NCBI GenBank assembly: GCA_022769545.1
Contig: JALEJS010000005.1
Location: 1-64,000, forward strand
Source of the DNA: Blautia sp.
Lineage (GTDB): Bacteria; Bacillota; Clostridia; Lachnospirales; Lachnospiraceae
DNA length: 64,000 bases
Direction of reading: 5' to 3'
In this document: in pieces, positions 34,843 through 43,292 of the stretch
Position numbering within the stretch: position 1 is the stretch's first letter
Layout of the letters: the number at the start of each line of letters is the position of its first letter
Program-made: the position numbers and the translations under genes
The notes under the pieces: model-generated
Databases searched by the model: none
Told to the model about the DNA's origin: nothing
What the model saw: only the letters and a program-made list of their open reading frames with translations

Positions 34843-35793
34843 ATGAATAAGAAAATTTTATCTTCACTTATGGTAGGAACCATGATCGCGGCTATGGCGG
34901 CAACCTCTGTATCTGCCGAAGAAGGATACGGAAAACTTCTTTTCCTGCAGACACACAACAACAACTCATTCATGTCCTATATGGGCGAGACATTCGTTGA
35001 GCTTGCGGAAGAAGCCGGATTTGATGTGACGCATCTGACTGCTGACTCCGATGAGGGAACACAGCTTTCTCAGATTGAGCAGGCAGTTGCTTCCGGAGAA
35101 TATGTAGGTGTCATTTGTGACTGTACAGGTGAAGGCGTAACACAGGGATTCAAAGAAGCAAAAGAAGCAGGAATGTTTGTAGAAACGCTTCACGAAGGTG
35201 TGGAAGACAATACATATGTAGACGTTGTAGTTGCCTGCTCACTGGCAGAGACAGGTCATACGGCAATCAATCTGGAAGTGGAAGAGCTTGGGGAAGAATT
35301 CAACCTTGCAATTGTGAATGGTTCGGAAGGACACGGTGCGACAGTAGCAATCCGTAAAGGTTATGATCAGGCTCTTGAAGAGCATCCTGGAATCAACGTT
35401 GTATTTGACGGTGCCGGAAACTGGAATGCAGAAGATGCTATGGCATTGACAGAATCCTGGTTCAGCTCAGGTACACAGATCGACGGTATTGTTTGTATGA
35501 ATGATGGTATGGCTACAGGTGTTCGTCAGGTTATGAAAGACAATGGCGTGCTTGGTCAGATTCCGATCTACTCGAATGACTGTGAAATCGACACTCTGGC
35601 GGCAATTGAAGCCGGCGAACAGAGGGGCTCCTTTGACATGAACGCGGAAGCTCAGTGTAAGGCAGCAATTGATTCCATGATCAGCCTGATCAAGGGTGAA
35701 GAAATCACAGAAAAAGAAATTTATGTAGATCCTCTGCTGGTTACCATTGATAACCTTGAAGAGTACAGATCTACACATAGCGGAAATTACTAA
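34843..35793 (+). CDS. CUT2-type sugar-binding protein (second in locus)
   Basis: A 316-aa exported protein; ATG 34843 follows AAAGGAGAG. The signal peptide of about 25 residues ends SVSA-E with no lipobox. Type-1 binding fold: KLLFLQTHNNNSFMSYMGET, VGVICDCTGEGVTQGFKEA, IVNGSEGHGATVAIRKGYD, GIVCMNDGMATGVRQVM, GSFDMNAEAQCKAAIDSM. It differs clearly from the locus's first binding protein at 29901, so the one ATPase/permease may serve two ligands. Followed 33 bases later by the Tm-1-like gene. Confidence 0.88.
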   Translation: MNKKILSSLMVGTMIAAMAATSVSAEEGYGKLLFLQTHNNNSFMSYMGETFVELAEEAGFDVTHLTADSDEGTQLSQIEQAVASGEYVGVICDCTGEGVTQGFKEAKEAGMFVETLHEGVEDNTYVDVVVACSLAETGHTAINLEVEELGEEFNLAIVNGSEGHGATVAIRKGYDQALEEHPGINVVFDGAGNWNAEDAMALTESWFSSGTQIDGIVCMNDGMATGVRQVMKDNGVLGQIPIYSNDCEIDTLAAIEAGEQRGSFDMNAEAQCKAAIDSMISLIKGEEITEKEIYVDPLLVTIDNLEEYRSTHSGNY

Positions 35794-35826
35794 AAACGAA
35801 AATAATATAAGAAAGAACAGAATAAT

Positions 35827-37044
35827 ATGAAAACAATTCTTCTGCTTGGGACACTGGATTCCAAGGGGAAAGAGTTTGATTATCTGTATAGTGAGTTGAT
35901 AAGACGCCATGTGAATGTCAAAACGATGAATGTCGGTATTTTTGAACCGACAAACTCATTTCCCATTGACATTAACGCAGATGTTGTTGCAAGAACTGCA
36001 GGTGAGAGTATCGATGAGCTGCGTGAAAAAAATGACCGTGGTCATGCGATGAAGATCATGAGTCAGGGTGCCAGAACTCTTGCGATGAAATTGCAGCAGG
36101 AAAACGAAATTGACGGAATAATAAGTATGGGTGGCGGTGGAGGTACTTCCATCGCTACCACTGCTATGCAGGGACTTCCTCTTGGCTTTCCAAAGATTTG
36201 TATTACCACTCTTGCGTCAGGTGATACACATGAATATGTAGGAACAAAAGATATTGTTCTTTATCCATCGATTGTGGATATTTCAGGAATTAACCGATTT
36301 TCAAGAATGATTATTTCCCGTGCGGCAGGTGCGATCTGTGGAATGACGCTGGATGATCCCCTCCCTGATGAAAATGACAAACCGATCATTTGTATTTCCA
36401 TGTTTGGAAATTCCACGGAAGGTGTGGAGAAGTGTGCGAAGCTTCTGGAAGAAAAAGGATACGCGACTATGATCTTCCATGCAACAGGCGGCGGCGGAAG
36501 GTCGATGGAGGAATTTATCAAAAGCGGTGGCTGCGTAGCCTGCCTTGATATTACGACAACGGAGTGGGCGGACGAGTACTGCGGCGGAATTCTTTCAGCG
36601 GGACCAAAGCGCCTTGACGGGCCATCCATTGCGGGTATCCCGCATGTGATCTGTCCGGGATGTCTTGACATGGTCAATTTTGGCACATGGCAGTCTGTGC
36701 CGGAGAAATATAAAACAGAAGACAGGGTTTTCTATGAATGGAACCCGATGGTTACACTCATGAGAACAACCAGAGACGAGAATAAAGAACTTGGGAAAAT
36801 ACTGGCTGAAAAGGCCAATAAGTCTAACGCGCCGGTGGCATTTATTCTTCCGGAAAAGGGTCTTTCTATCCTTGACGGCGAGAATCAGGTTTTCTGTGAC
36901 TGGGATGCAGATGAAGCACTTTTTAAAGCAATCGAAGAAAACGTACATGAAGGTATTGCAGTTGAGAGAGTGGCAGCAAATGTAAACGATCAGGCTTTTG
37001 CGGATGCAGCAGTCAGCCTTCTCTTGAAAATCATCAATCATTAA
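35827..37044 (+). CDS. Tm-1-like ATP-binding protein (UPF0261)
   Basis: A 405-aa protein starting with a Rossmann-like TILLLGTLDSKGKEFDYL, then MGGGGGTSIATTAMQGLPLG, ICITTLASGDTHEYVGTKDIV, SMFGNSTEGVEKCAKLLEEKGY, HATGGGGRSMEEFIKSGG and GAGPKRLDG-type SAGPKRLDGPS. This is the UPF0261/Tm-1 N-terminal family; the plant Tm-1 protein has this domain fused to a TIM-barrel like the product of the next gene. Enzymatic activity in bacteria is not defined. It is co-transcribed with a sugar-type transporter, suggesting a metabolic role in processing the imported compound. Confidence 0.9.
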   Translation: MKTILLLGTLDSKGKEFDYLYSELIRRHVNVKTMNVGIFEPTNSFPIDINADVVARTAGESIDELREKNDRGHAMKIMSQGARTLAMKLQQENEIDGIISMGGGGGTSIATTAMQGLPLGFPKICITTLASGDTHEYVGTKDIVLYPSIVDISGINRFSRMIISRAAGAICGMTLDDPLPDENDKPIICISMFGNSTEGVEKCAKLLEEKGYATMIFHATGGGGRSMEEFIKSGGCVACLDITTTEWADEYCGGILSAGPKRLDGPSIAGIPHVICPGCLDMVNFGTWQSVPEKYKTEDRVFYEWNPMVTLMRTTRDENKELGKILAEKANKSNAPVAFILPEKGLSILDGENQVFCDWDADEALFKAIEENVHEGIAVERVAANVNDQAFADAAVSLLLKIINH

Positions 37045-37088
37045 AAAATTCCCCGTTTCTATGAGGGAAGAATTATAAGGAGATAGCC

Positions 37089-37919
37089 ATGAGAATTGAA
37101 AGACAGGAAATACTCAGAAGATTAAGAAAAAATATTGAAGAAGGAAAGCCGATCATCGGTACCGGCGGCGGCACCGGTATCAGTGCAAAGTTTGAAGAAG
37201 CAGGCGGATCCGATCTGATCATCGTCTACAACTCGGGACGTTACAGAATGGCCGGACGTGGATCGTCTGCAGGTCTTCTCGCGTATGGTGACGCAAACCA
37301 GATCGTTATGGATATGGCTGGCGAAATCCTTCCGGTAGTAAAAAACACACCGGTATTGGCAGGCGTAAATGGAACAGACCCGTTCAAAGACATGAGATAC
37401 TTTATCAAACAGCTCAAAGAGATCGGATATTCCGGCGTACAGAACTTCCCGACCGTAGGTCTGTTTGAAGGAAGAATGAGACAGACATTCGAAGAGACCG
37501 GTATGAGCTACAACCTTGAAGTTGACATGGTTCGTATCGCAAACGAACTGGATATGTTTACGTCTCCCTATGCATTTAATCCGGAAGAAGCCATCAAGAT
37601 GACAAAAGCCGGAGCAGATGTGGTGGTAGCACATGTAGGATGTACGATCGGCGGTTCGATCGGAGCTACCGATTCTGTCATGGAACTCGATGCGGCAGCG
37701 AAAATCGTGCAGGAGATCCATGACGCAGCAGTCGCAGAAAGAAGCGATGTGATCGTTCTTTGCCACGGCGGTCCGATTTCCAGCCCGGAAGATGCACAGT
37801 ACATTCTTCGTCATACAAAAGGTGTGCATGGATTCTATGGGGCATCCAGTGCAGAAAGAATGCCGGTAGAGATTGCAATCACAGAACACATTAAGAAGTT
37901 CAAGTCAATCACATTTTAA
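37089..37919 (+). CDS. phosphoenolpyruvate hydrolase family protein (TIM barrel)
   Basis: A 276-aa protein with AAGGAGATAG upstream. PEP_hydrolase-type (PF09370) beta/alpha barrel: [121 protein letters not shown]. Homologous to the C-terminal domain of plant Tm-1. The glycine-rich N-terminal loop resembles a phosphate-binding site. Together with the preceding gene it likely forms a two-subunit enzyme; the reaction is unknown. Confidence 0.9.
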   Translation: MRIERQEILRRLRKNIEEGKPIIGTGGGTGISAKFEEAGGSDLIIVYNSGRYRMAGRGSSAGLLAYGDANQIVMDMAGEILPVVKNTPVLAGVNGTDPFKDMRYFIKQLKEIGYSGVQNFPTVGLFEGRMRQTFEETGMSYNLEVDMVRIANELDMFTSPYAFNPEEAIKMTKAGADVVVAHVGCTIGGSIGATDSVMELDAAAKIVQEIHDAAVAERSDVIVLCHGGPISSPEDAQYILRHTKGVHGFYGASSAERMPVEIAITEHIKKFKSITF

Positions 37920-37934
37920 AAGTTCCTATGCAAA

Positions 37935-37984
37935 GGGGCGCTGCAAAACAGTTGAGTAATCATTTGTGGAGCAGCGCTCCTTTT
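37935..37984 (+). terminator. terminator of the Tm-1/PEP-hydrolase operon
   Basis: GGGGCGCTGC (37935-37944) pairs with GCAGCGCTCC (37971-37980), followed by TTTT. Confidence 0.7.
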
Positions 37985-38096
37985 GTGCGCGGTTTTTAAG
38001 GGGAAGACCGCTTTTTCATTTTGGATAAAAGCGGTAGTTGATGATTTGGCGGACAGATGATAAAATGAGGAGGATCAGGAAATGGCAGGCAGATAA

Positions 38097-38651
38097 ATGA
38101 GAAGAATGGGAAATGTAAAACGAAATGTAAAACGAAATAAAAAAGACAATATCGCTTCCAGAGTGGCAGTGTTTGGCATGCTCACGGCGCTTGCAATGAT
38201 TCTGAGTTATGTGGAGACTCTGATTCCCATCTCTCTCGGAATCCCGGGTGTGAAGCCGGGCCTGGCCAATCTGGCAGTATTCACGGCACTTTATTTGACG
38301 ACGCCGGCAAATGCCTTTGGGATATCCGTGGTCAGGATCCTTCTGGTTGCATTCACCTTCGGAAACCTTTATTCCATGCTGTACAGCCTTGCAGGAGGTA
38401 TTTTAAGCTTTCTTTTGATGCTTCTGTGCAAAAAGAAAGACTGGCTGAGCAAAACCGGAGTGAGTATTGTGGGAGGGGTGTCCCACAATCTGGGGCAGCT
38501 GGCGGTTGCTGCGGCTGTCGTGGAAAACGCAGCGGTATTTTCCTATTTTCCGATGCTGCTTCTGGCAGGAACCGCGGCAGGGACTCTGATCGGACTTCTG
38601 GGATCGCTGATTCTTGCAAGGCTGCCCAAAAATCTTTTTTTCATATCCTGA
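38097..38651 (+). CDS. Gx transporter family protein (heptaprenyl diphosphate synthase component I-like)
   Basis: A 184-aa membrane protein with five to six helices: AVFGMLTALAMILSYVETLIP, GVKPGLANLAVFTALYL, AFGISVVRILLVAFTFGNLYSMLYSLAGG. Basic N-terminus with a repeated KRNVKRN. Such genes usually sit beside ApbE and NusG-II genes; here they are 8.4 kb apart. The clear AGGAGG site (about 38069) serves an upstream ATG at 38082 that encodes only M-A-G-R before TAA, directly followed by this ATG (TAAATG), so translation may be coupled through a tetrapeptide leader. Confidence 0.8.
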   Translation: MRRMGNVKRNVKRNKKDNIASRVAVFGMLTALAMILSYVETLIPISLGIPGVKPGLANLAVFTALYLTTPANAFGISVVRILLVAFTFGNLYSMLYSLAGGILSFLLMLLCKKKDWLSKTGVSIVGGVSHNLGQLAVAAAVVENAAVFSYFPMLLLAGTAAGTLIGLLGSLILARLPKNLFFIS

Positions 38652-38692
38652 CGGACAGGATTTACGAAGAAACACATAGGAGGAATCGTATA

Positions 38693-39931
38693 TTGAGTTT
38701 GGGAAAATCAAGAGTGGTGTGGATCGATCAGCTGAGAGGCTTTGCGTTTTTTTGTGTGCTTTTCAGCCATCTGAATACCTATTCACAGATCAAACAGGTC
38801 ATCGGATCGTTCCATATGCCGCTGTTTTTTATCATTTCCGGGCTGCTTCTGAACCCGGAACGCATATTACAGAAAAAGCTGGGGCCGCAGATTCTTCATA
38901 AAATGCAGGCACTGGGGATACCATACCTGTGGACCTGCTTTGCATTATTTCCCTTCTGGGTGATCACTTATAAGATCCTCGGGAATACAAAAGTCTCTCT
39001 GGGACATGTGGTCAAGGGGATTTTCGTCTCTCAGAATCTATGGTATACAGCGCCGGCAAATCCGGTCTGGTTCATCGGGGCACTGTTTTTTGCCACACTG
39101 TATGTTTATGTGATAATAAAAATAACCGGTACGCACAAAAGAGTCCGTTTTGTTCTGATGGCTGCACTGATGGCAGCAGGGTTTGCATGCAGAGATCTGG
39201 TCATGCCGTGGCATATCAATACCGCCATGGTTGGAGCTGGATATATCTACATCGGTTATCTGATCCGCACATATCTTCTGGACCGAACAGAAAAAATGGA
39301 AAAAAACCGTCAGATCCTGGTCCTGTCACTGCTGATTGCGGGCATGTTTTTTTCCTACACCAACACGCCGGCAATCATGGTGACGGGTGGATACGGAAGA
39401 GCATATCTTTTCCTTGGGTCTTCGGTACTCATCAGTCTGGCGCTGATCCTGATGTTTCAGAAAGCGAAAGAAGACCGGTTTATGGCATTTATGGGACAGA
39501 ATACACTGTTTATTCTGGGTGCCCATATCTCGATCATTCGTCTCATGGAAAAGCTTTTTCCGTATACCATGCAGGCGAATAACCGCTGTGTGCTTCTGTC
39601 CATTCTGATGTTTTTCCTGCTGGCAGGAATCAGTTTTGCCATAAATCGGTACTGGCCCTATGTAAACGGAAAATTCAGCACGTTTACTGGGACGGTCCGG
39701 GAGTATGTACTGCGTTATCTCATGATTGTGTGGTGCGCCATGATTCCGGTCTATATCGTTCTGAAAAAAATCGGAGTGCTTGCTGCCGGAACCGGAATTT
39801 TTGTGCAGGCGGTGATTCTCGGCGTGTGTGTGCTGCTGGCTTCCGCACTGTTTCTTCTGGTCACCAGCCGCTGGTGTCCGTGGATTTATCTCAGTCGGAG
39901 GATGCCTCCTGCTTCTGCAAATGGTGAGTAA
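38693..39931 (+). CDS. membrane acyltransferase (acyltransferase-3 family)
   Basis: A 412-aa protein; TTG 38693 has AGGAGGA (38678-38684) upstream and overlaps nothing, while the longer frame from 38426 runs inside the previous gene. Begins IDQLRGFAFFCVLFSHLN and FHMPLFFIISGLLLN, the His-containing first helices of acyltransferase-3 proteins, followed by about nine more helices. Transfers acyl groups to a cell-surface carbohydrate or lipid; the acceptor is unknown. Loosely linked to the Gx transporter gene upstream (41-base gap). Confidence 0.85.
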   Translation: MSLGKSRVVWIDQLRGFAFFCVLFSHLNTYSQIKQVIGSFHMPLFFIISGLLLNPERILQKKLGPQILHKMQALGIPYLWTCFALFPFWVITYKILGNTKVSLGHVVKGIFVSQNLWYTAPANPVWFIGALFFATLYVYVIIKITGTHKRVRFVLMAALMAAGFACRDLVMPWHINTAMVGAGYIYIGYLIRTYLLDRTEKMEKNRQILVLSLLIAGMFFSYTNTPAIMVTGGYGRAYLFLGSSVLISLALILMFQKAKEDRFMAFMGQNTLFILGAHISIIRLMEKLFPYTMQANNRCVLLSILMFFLLAGISFAINRYWPYVNGKFSTFTGTVREYVLRYLMIVWCAMIPVYIVLKKIGVLAAGTGIFVQAVILGVCVLLASALFLLVTSRWCPWIYLSRRMPPASANGE

Positions 39932-39964
39932 TGACAAAAGAAATGACAGGACTACAGAGAAAGC

Positions 39965-39981
39965 AGCACATGTGCTATAGT
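39965..39981 (+). promoter_or_regulatory. palindrome abutting a -10-like box upstream of the L,D-transpeptidase gene
   Basis: AGCACATGTGCT (39965-39976) is a perfect 12-bp palindrome that shares its last base with TATAGT (39976-39981). No good -35 is seen. Confidence 0.35.
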
Positions 39982-40056
39982 AATTCCAGAAGCATGCAAA
40001 AATTGTAAAAAAATGCAGATGTGCAATTGTACAGAAAGCAAGGTACAGGGGAGAAA

Positions 40057-41487
40057 ATGGAAAAAAAGAAAAAAGGAAAACGGATCGTCATCATCTGTCT
40101 GGTGACGGCAGCGGTGGTATTTCTGGGATTTATGGGGTTTCACGAGTATATGGATTACACCAGAATCGGCTGTAAGACGCGGATCTATGGACAGGATATC
40201 AGCTGGAAGACGGTGGATGAGGCGGTGCAGATCGTTGAGAACCGATTTGCACAGCGCAGGATTTCCTATACGGAGAATGGGACAGAGGTTTATTCCCTGT
40301 CCATGGCGGAGGCTGGCTGTACTCTGAATGAGGAGGTTCTCAGGCAGAAGCTGAATGCCATAAAGGATCGAAAGAAATTCTGTACGGTTTTTGCGGAAAA
40401 AATATACGATTATGTGATGAATTATCAGCTGGATGAGCAGGAAGGGCAGATGACGGCTGCGCTCACCGAGGACCATTTCGGGGACAGCACCCGGCGTCAG
40501 ACTTCTCAGGATGCGTATATCCGGTATGACAATGAGACCAGGCAGTATGTCATTGTGGATGCCGTGCTTGGAACCCATATTGACAGCGCCGCCATGGAGG
40601 AAAAGACCAGAGAGGCCATTGCCGCAGCGGTGCAGGAAAATCCGCTGGGCGGACAGATCGATATCATCATTGATGAGAACTTTTATCAGAAAGCTGCGGT
40701 GCAGGGAGATCAGGCAGAGCTGACACAGCAGCTGACCGGACTCAATGAGAAGCTGAGCAAATACCGCCAGGCTGCCATTACATATACCTTCGGACAGACG
40801 ACAGAGGTTCTGGATCAGACGGTGATCGAGGGCTGGCTGAAGATCGGTGACACTTCGGTGGAGCTGGATACCGAAGCGGTAAAAAGCTATGTGTCCGATC
40901 TGGGAACGAAATATAATACGATATATAATCCAAGATCCTTTCATACTTCTCTTGGGGCAGATATTACCATTGAAAACAATGAGTACGGATACTGGATCGA
41001 CAATGACGGGGAATATCAGCAGCTGCTTCAGAATATTGAGAATGGCGATGTGGTGTCCAGAGATCCGGTATACAGCCATGAGGGCTTTAACCGGAACGGA
41101 AGAGACGATCTGATGGGAAATTATGTGGAAGTGGATCTGAATACCCAGCAGCTCTGGCTGTACCGGGACGGACAGCTGATCACCAATACCGGAATTGTGA
41201 GCGGTCTGCCCACGCCGGAGCGTGAGACTTACCGCGGAGCCTACTTCATTGCCTACAAGGAGAGCCCTGCAAATCTCACCAGTGAGGAAAACGGCTACGA
41301 CGTTCAGGTACAGTACTGGATGCCCTTCGTGTACGGACAGGGACTCCACGATGCCACCTGGCAGTCGTCCTTCGGAGGCGATCGCTATAAAACAAACGGA
41401 AGTCATGGCTGCGTCAACCTTCCAAAGGACCAGGCTGCTCTGATTTTTGAATATGTGGATGCGGGATTTCCCATCATCCTGTACTGA
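40057..41487 (+). CDS. L,D-transpeptidase (YkuD domain with peptidoglycan-binding-like repeats)
   Basis: A 476-aa protein. ATG 40057 follows GGGGAG; the GTG at 40021 lacks a site. One N-terminal membrane helix (IVIICLVTAAVVFLGFMGF) preceded by a Lys-rich tail; residues about 55-330 hold two PG_binding_4/YoaR-like regions; the YkuD domain is at the end, with catalytic Cys452 in NGSHGCVNLP. Forms 3-3 cross-links in peptidoglycan or attaches proteins to it outside the membrane. The last gene before the minus-strand ALDH, with which it converges 37 bases away. Confidence 0.9.
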   Translation: MEKKKKGKRIVIICLVTAAVVFLGFMGFHEYMDYTRIGCKTRIYGQDISWKTVDEAVQIVENRFAQRRISYTENGTEVYSLSMAEAGCTLNEEVLRQKLNAIKDRKKFCTVFAEKIYDYVMNYQLDEQEGQMTAALTEDHFGDSTRRQTSQDAYIRYDNETRQYVIVDAVLGTHIDSAAMEEKTREAIAAAVQENPLGGQIDIIIDENFYQKAAVQGDQAELTQQLTGLNEKLSKYRQAAITYTFGQTTEVLDQTVIEGWLKIGDTSVELDTEAVKSYVSDLGTKYNTIYNPRSFHTSLGADITIENNEYGYWIDNDGEYQQLLQNIENGDVVSRDPVYSHEGFNRNGRDDLMGNYVEVDLNTQQLWLYRDGQLITNTGIVSGLPTPERETYRGAYFIAYKESPANLTSEENGYDVQVQYWMPFVYGQGLHDATWQSSFGGDRYKTNGSHGCVNLPKDQAALIFEYVDAGFPIILY

Positions 41488-41523
41488 TGTGTTTCCCGGC
41501 AGGAGGGAAGCGGCGCGAAACTT

Positions 41524-42903
41524 CTATTTCAGAAACATATGAATCAGTTTGTTATGAATCTTACGATATGGCTGGTATCTCATTGGCAGATCCAGCCATG
41601 TTTTTTTGTCTACGATACTCTTGTAATGGGAGAAGGTCCGGAAACCGTTCTCGCCGTGATAGCTTCCCATGCCGCTCTCACCGAAACCGCCGAAGCCCAT
41701 GTTGCTGGTCGCGAGATGAATGATGGTGTCGTTGATACATCCTCCGCCAAAGCCGCAGCGGGAGGTCACCTGCCGTATGGTTTCCTTATCCTCGGAAAAC
41801 AGATAGAGTGCCAGAGGATGCGGCAGGGAATGGATCCTTTCGATGACCTGTTCCAGGGACTGGTAGGTGAGGATCGGAAGAATCGGCCCGAAAATCTCCT
41901 GCTGCATGACGGCATCCTCATAACGGACATCATCCATGACGGTGGGCTCGATCCGCAGTGTCTCCGGATCGGATGCCCCGCCGTAAACGGTTTTGTCCGG
42001 GTCAATCAGAGACAGGATCCTGTCAAAATGTTTTTCGCTGATGATCTTTCCGTAGTTCGGATTTTTCAGGGGGTCTGCGCCGAACTGCTTTTTGATCTGG
42101 TGCGTGATATGCCGGATCAGTGTGTCTTTCACTTCGCTGTCACAGAGAATGTAATCCGGTGCCACACAGGTCTGGCCGCAGTTCAGATATTTCCCGAAAA
42201 CGATGCGCTTTGCGGCAAGTTTTAAGTTGGCCGTCTTGTCTACGATACAGGGACTTTTTCCACCCAGCTCCAGTGTGACCGGAGTCAGGTGGGCAGCAGC
42301 ACTTTTCATGACCTCTTTGCCGACGGCCTGGCTTCCGGTAAAGAAGATATAATCAAAATGCTCGTTCAGAAGACAGGTGTTTTCCTGACGTCCTCCGGTT
42401 ACGACGGTGACATACTGGGTGGGGAAGCATTCCCGGATGATTTTTTCCACCAGCTCGCTGGTGGCAGGAGAGTAGGCACTTGGCTTTATGATGGCAGTGT
42501 TGCCGGCGGCGAGTGCGTCCACCAGAGGCTCCATGGTGAGAAGAAACGGGTAGTTCCAGGGGCTCATGATCAGGACGACTCCGTGGGGAGAGGGCTTGAC
42601 ATAGCTTCTGGAATGAAACTGGGCCAGAGGGGTGGCAACTCTTTTTTCTCTTACAAAAGAAGGAAGATGCTTCTGCATGTACGAGATTTCCGAAAGAGTA
42701 ATACCCGTTTCACACATATAGCCCTCAAAGGGGCTCTTTCCCAGATCCTGTTTCAGAGCAGCATTGATTTCACCCTCGTATTTTTGGATAGTTTCTTTTA
42801 ATCGTGTCAGAGCGTCCATGCGTGCCGACAGCTCCAGTGTGGCGCCGGAGCAGAAATACTGGCGCTGGAGCATAGTGAGCTGGTGGATTTCGTTTTGGGT
42901 CAT
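41524..42903 (-). CDS. aldehyde dehydrogenase (ALDH3-like)
   Basis: A 459-aa minus-strand enzyme, ribosome site AAAGGAG. NAD(P) ALDH core: VLIMSPWNYPFLLTMEPL, IIKPSAYSPATS, FFTGSQAVGKEV, catalytic Glu in TLELGGKSP, catalytic Cys in NCGQTCVAPDY, EIFGPILP. Short length and the missing long N-terminal extension match the class 3 ALDH group. Oxidises an aldehyde to the acid. Immediately upstream on the same strand is the truncated end of an iron alcohol dehydrogenase, suggesting that an ADH-ALDH operon was damaged. Confidence 0.93.
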   Translation of the reverse strand: MTQNEIHQLTMLQRQYFCSGATLELSARMDALTRLKETIQKYEGEINAALKQDLGKSPFEGYMCETGITLSEISYMQKHLPSFVREKRVATPLAQFHSRSYVKPSPHGVVLIMSPWNYPFLLTMEPLVDALAAGNTAIIKPSAYSPATSELVEKIIRECFPTQYVTVVTGGRQENTCLLNEHFDYIFFTGSQAVGKEVMKSAAAHLTPVTLELGGKSPCIVDKTANLKLAAKRIVFGKYLNCGQTCVAPDYILCDSEVKDTLIRHITHQIKKQFGADPLKNPNYGKIISEKHFDRILSLIDPDKTVYGGASDPETLRIEPTVMDDVRYEDAVMQQEIFGPILPILTYQSLEQVIERIHSLPHPLALYLFSEDKETIRQVTSRCGFGGGCINDTIIHLATSNMGFGGFGESGMGSYHGENGFRTFSHYKSIVDKKTWLDLPMRYQPYRKIHNKLIHMFLK

Positions 42904-42915
42904 AACCGTTCTCCT

Positions 42916-43110
42916 TTAATCATTGTTTTCCATAAGCAGATCGTAAAATAACTGCAGTTCCTTTGCGTCCATCAGTACCGGTACAGGATAAAGCGGGTTG
43001 GCCTCCCTGTCCGCATAGGCGGCAAGCTTGGGAATATCTTCCCTGCGGATTTCGATAGGGAAGAAAGGGAATGGCGATTTTAAATGCGGTCTGAAAGATA
43101 CGGCAGTACG
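42916..43110 (-). pseudogene. C-terminal remnant of an iron-containing alcohol dehydrogenase
   Basis: Minus-strand frame ending TAA 42916-42918, 13 bases before the ALDH start. It reads FPFFPIEIRREDIPKLA, EANPLYPVPVLMDAKELQLF and ends MENND, the typical end of group III Fe-ADHs. Upstream the frame stops at 43117-43119 and nothing recognisable precedes it, so about 85% of the gene is gone. The remaining 43111-43285 gap is AT-rich with no clear feature apart from weak promoter-like boxes near 43226-43254. Confidence 0.7.
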
Positions 43111-43292
43111 CTTTTTTTATTTTGTTAATAACAAATACCTCATATATACCTTATATTTTGAGATTCAAATAATTTAAACATAACAATGAAGCGGGAAAAA
43201 GTCAATATAAATGGAAGATTATCAGTGGAAAAAAAGCAGAATCCGTATTATGATAGTAACGTGTCAGAAGAGAAAAACGAGAGGTGAATATT

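Noticed and set aside
38426-38692. 89-residue N-terminal extension of the acyltransferase
   Set aside because: It overlaps the Gx transporter gene out of frame and has no ribosome site, whereas TTG 38693 has AGGAGGA.
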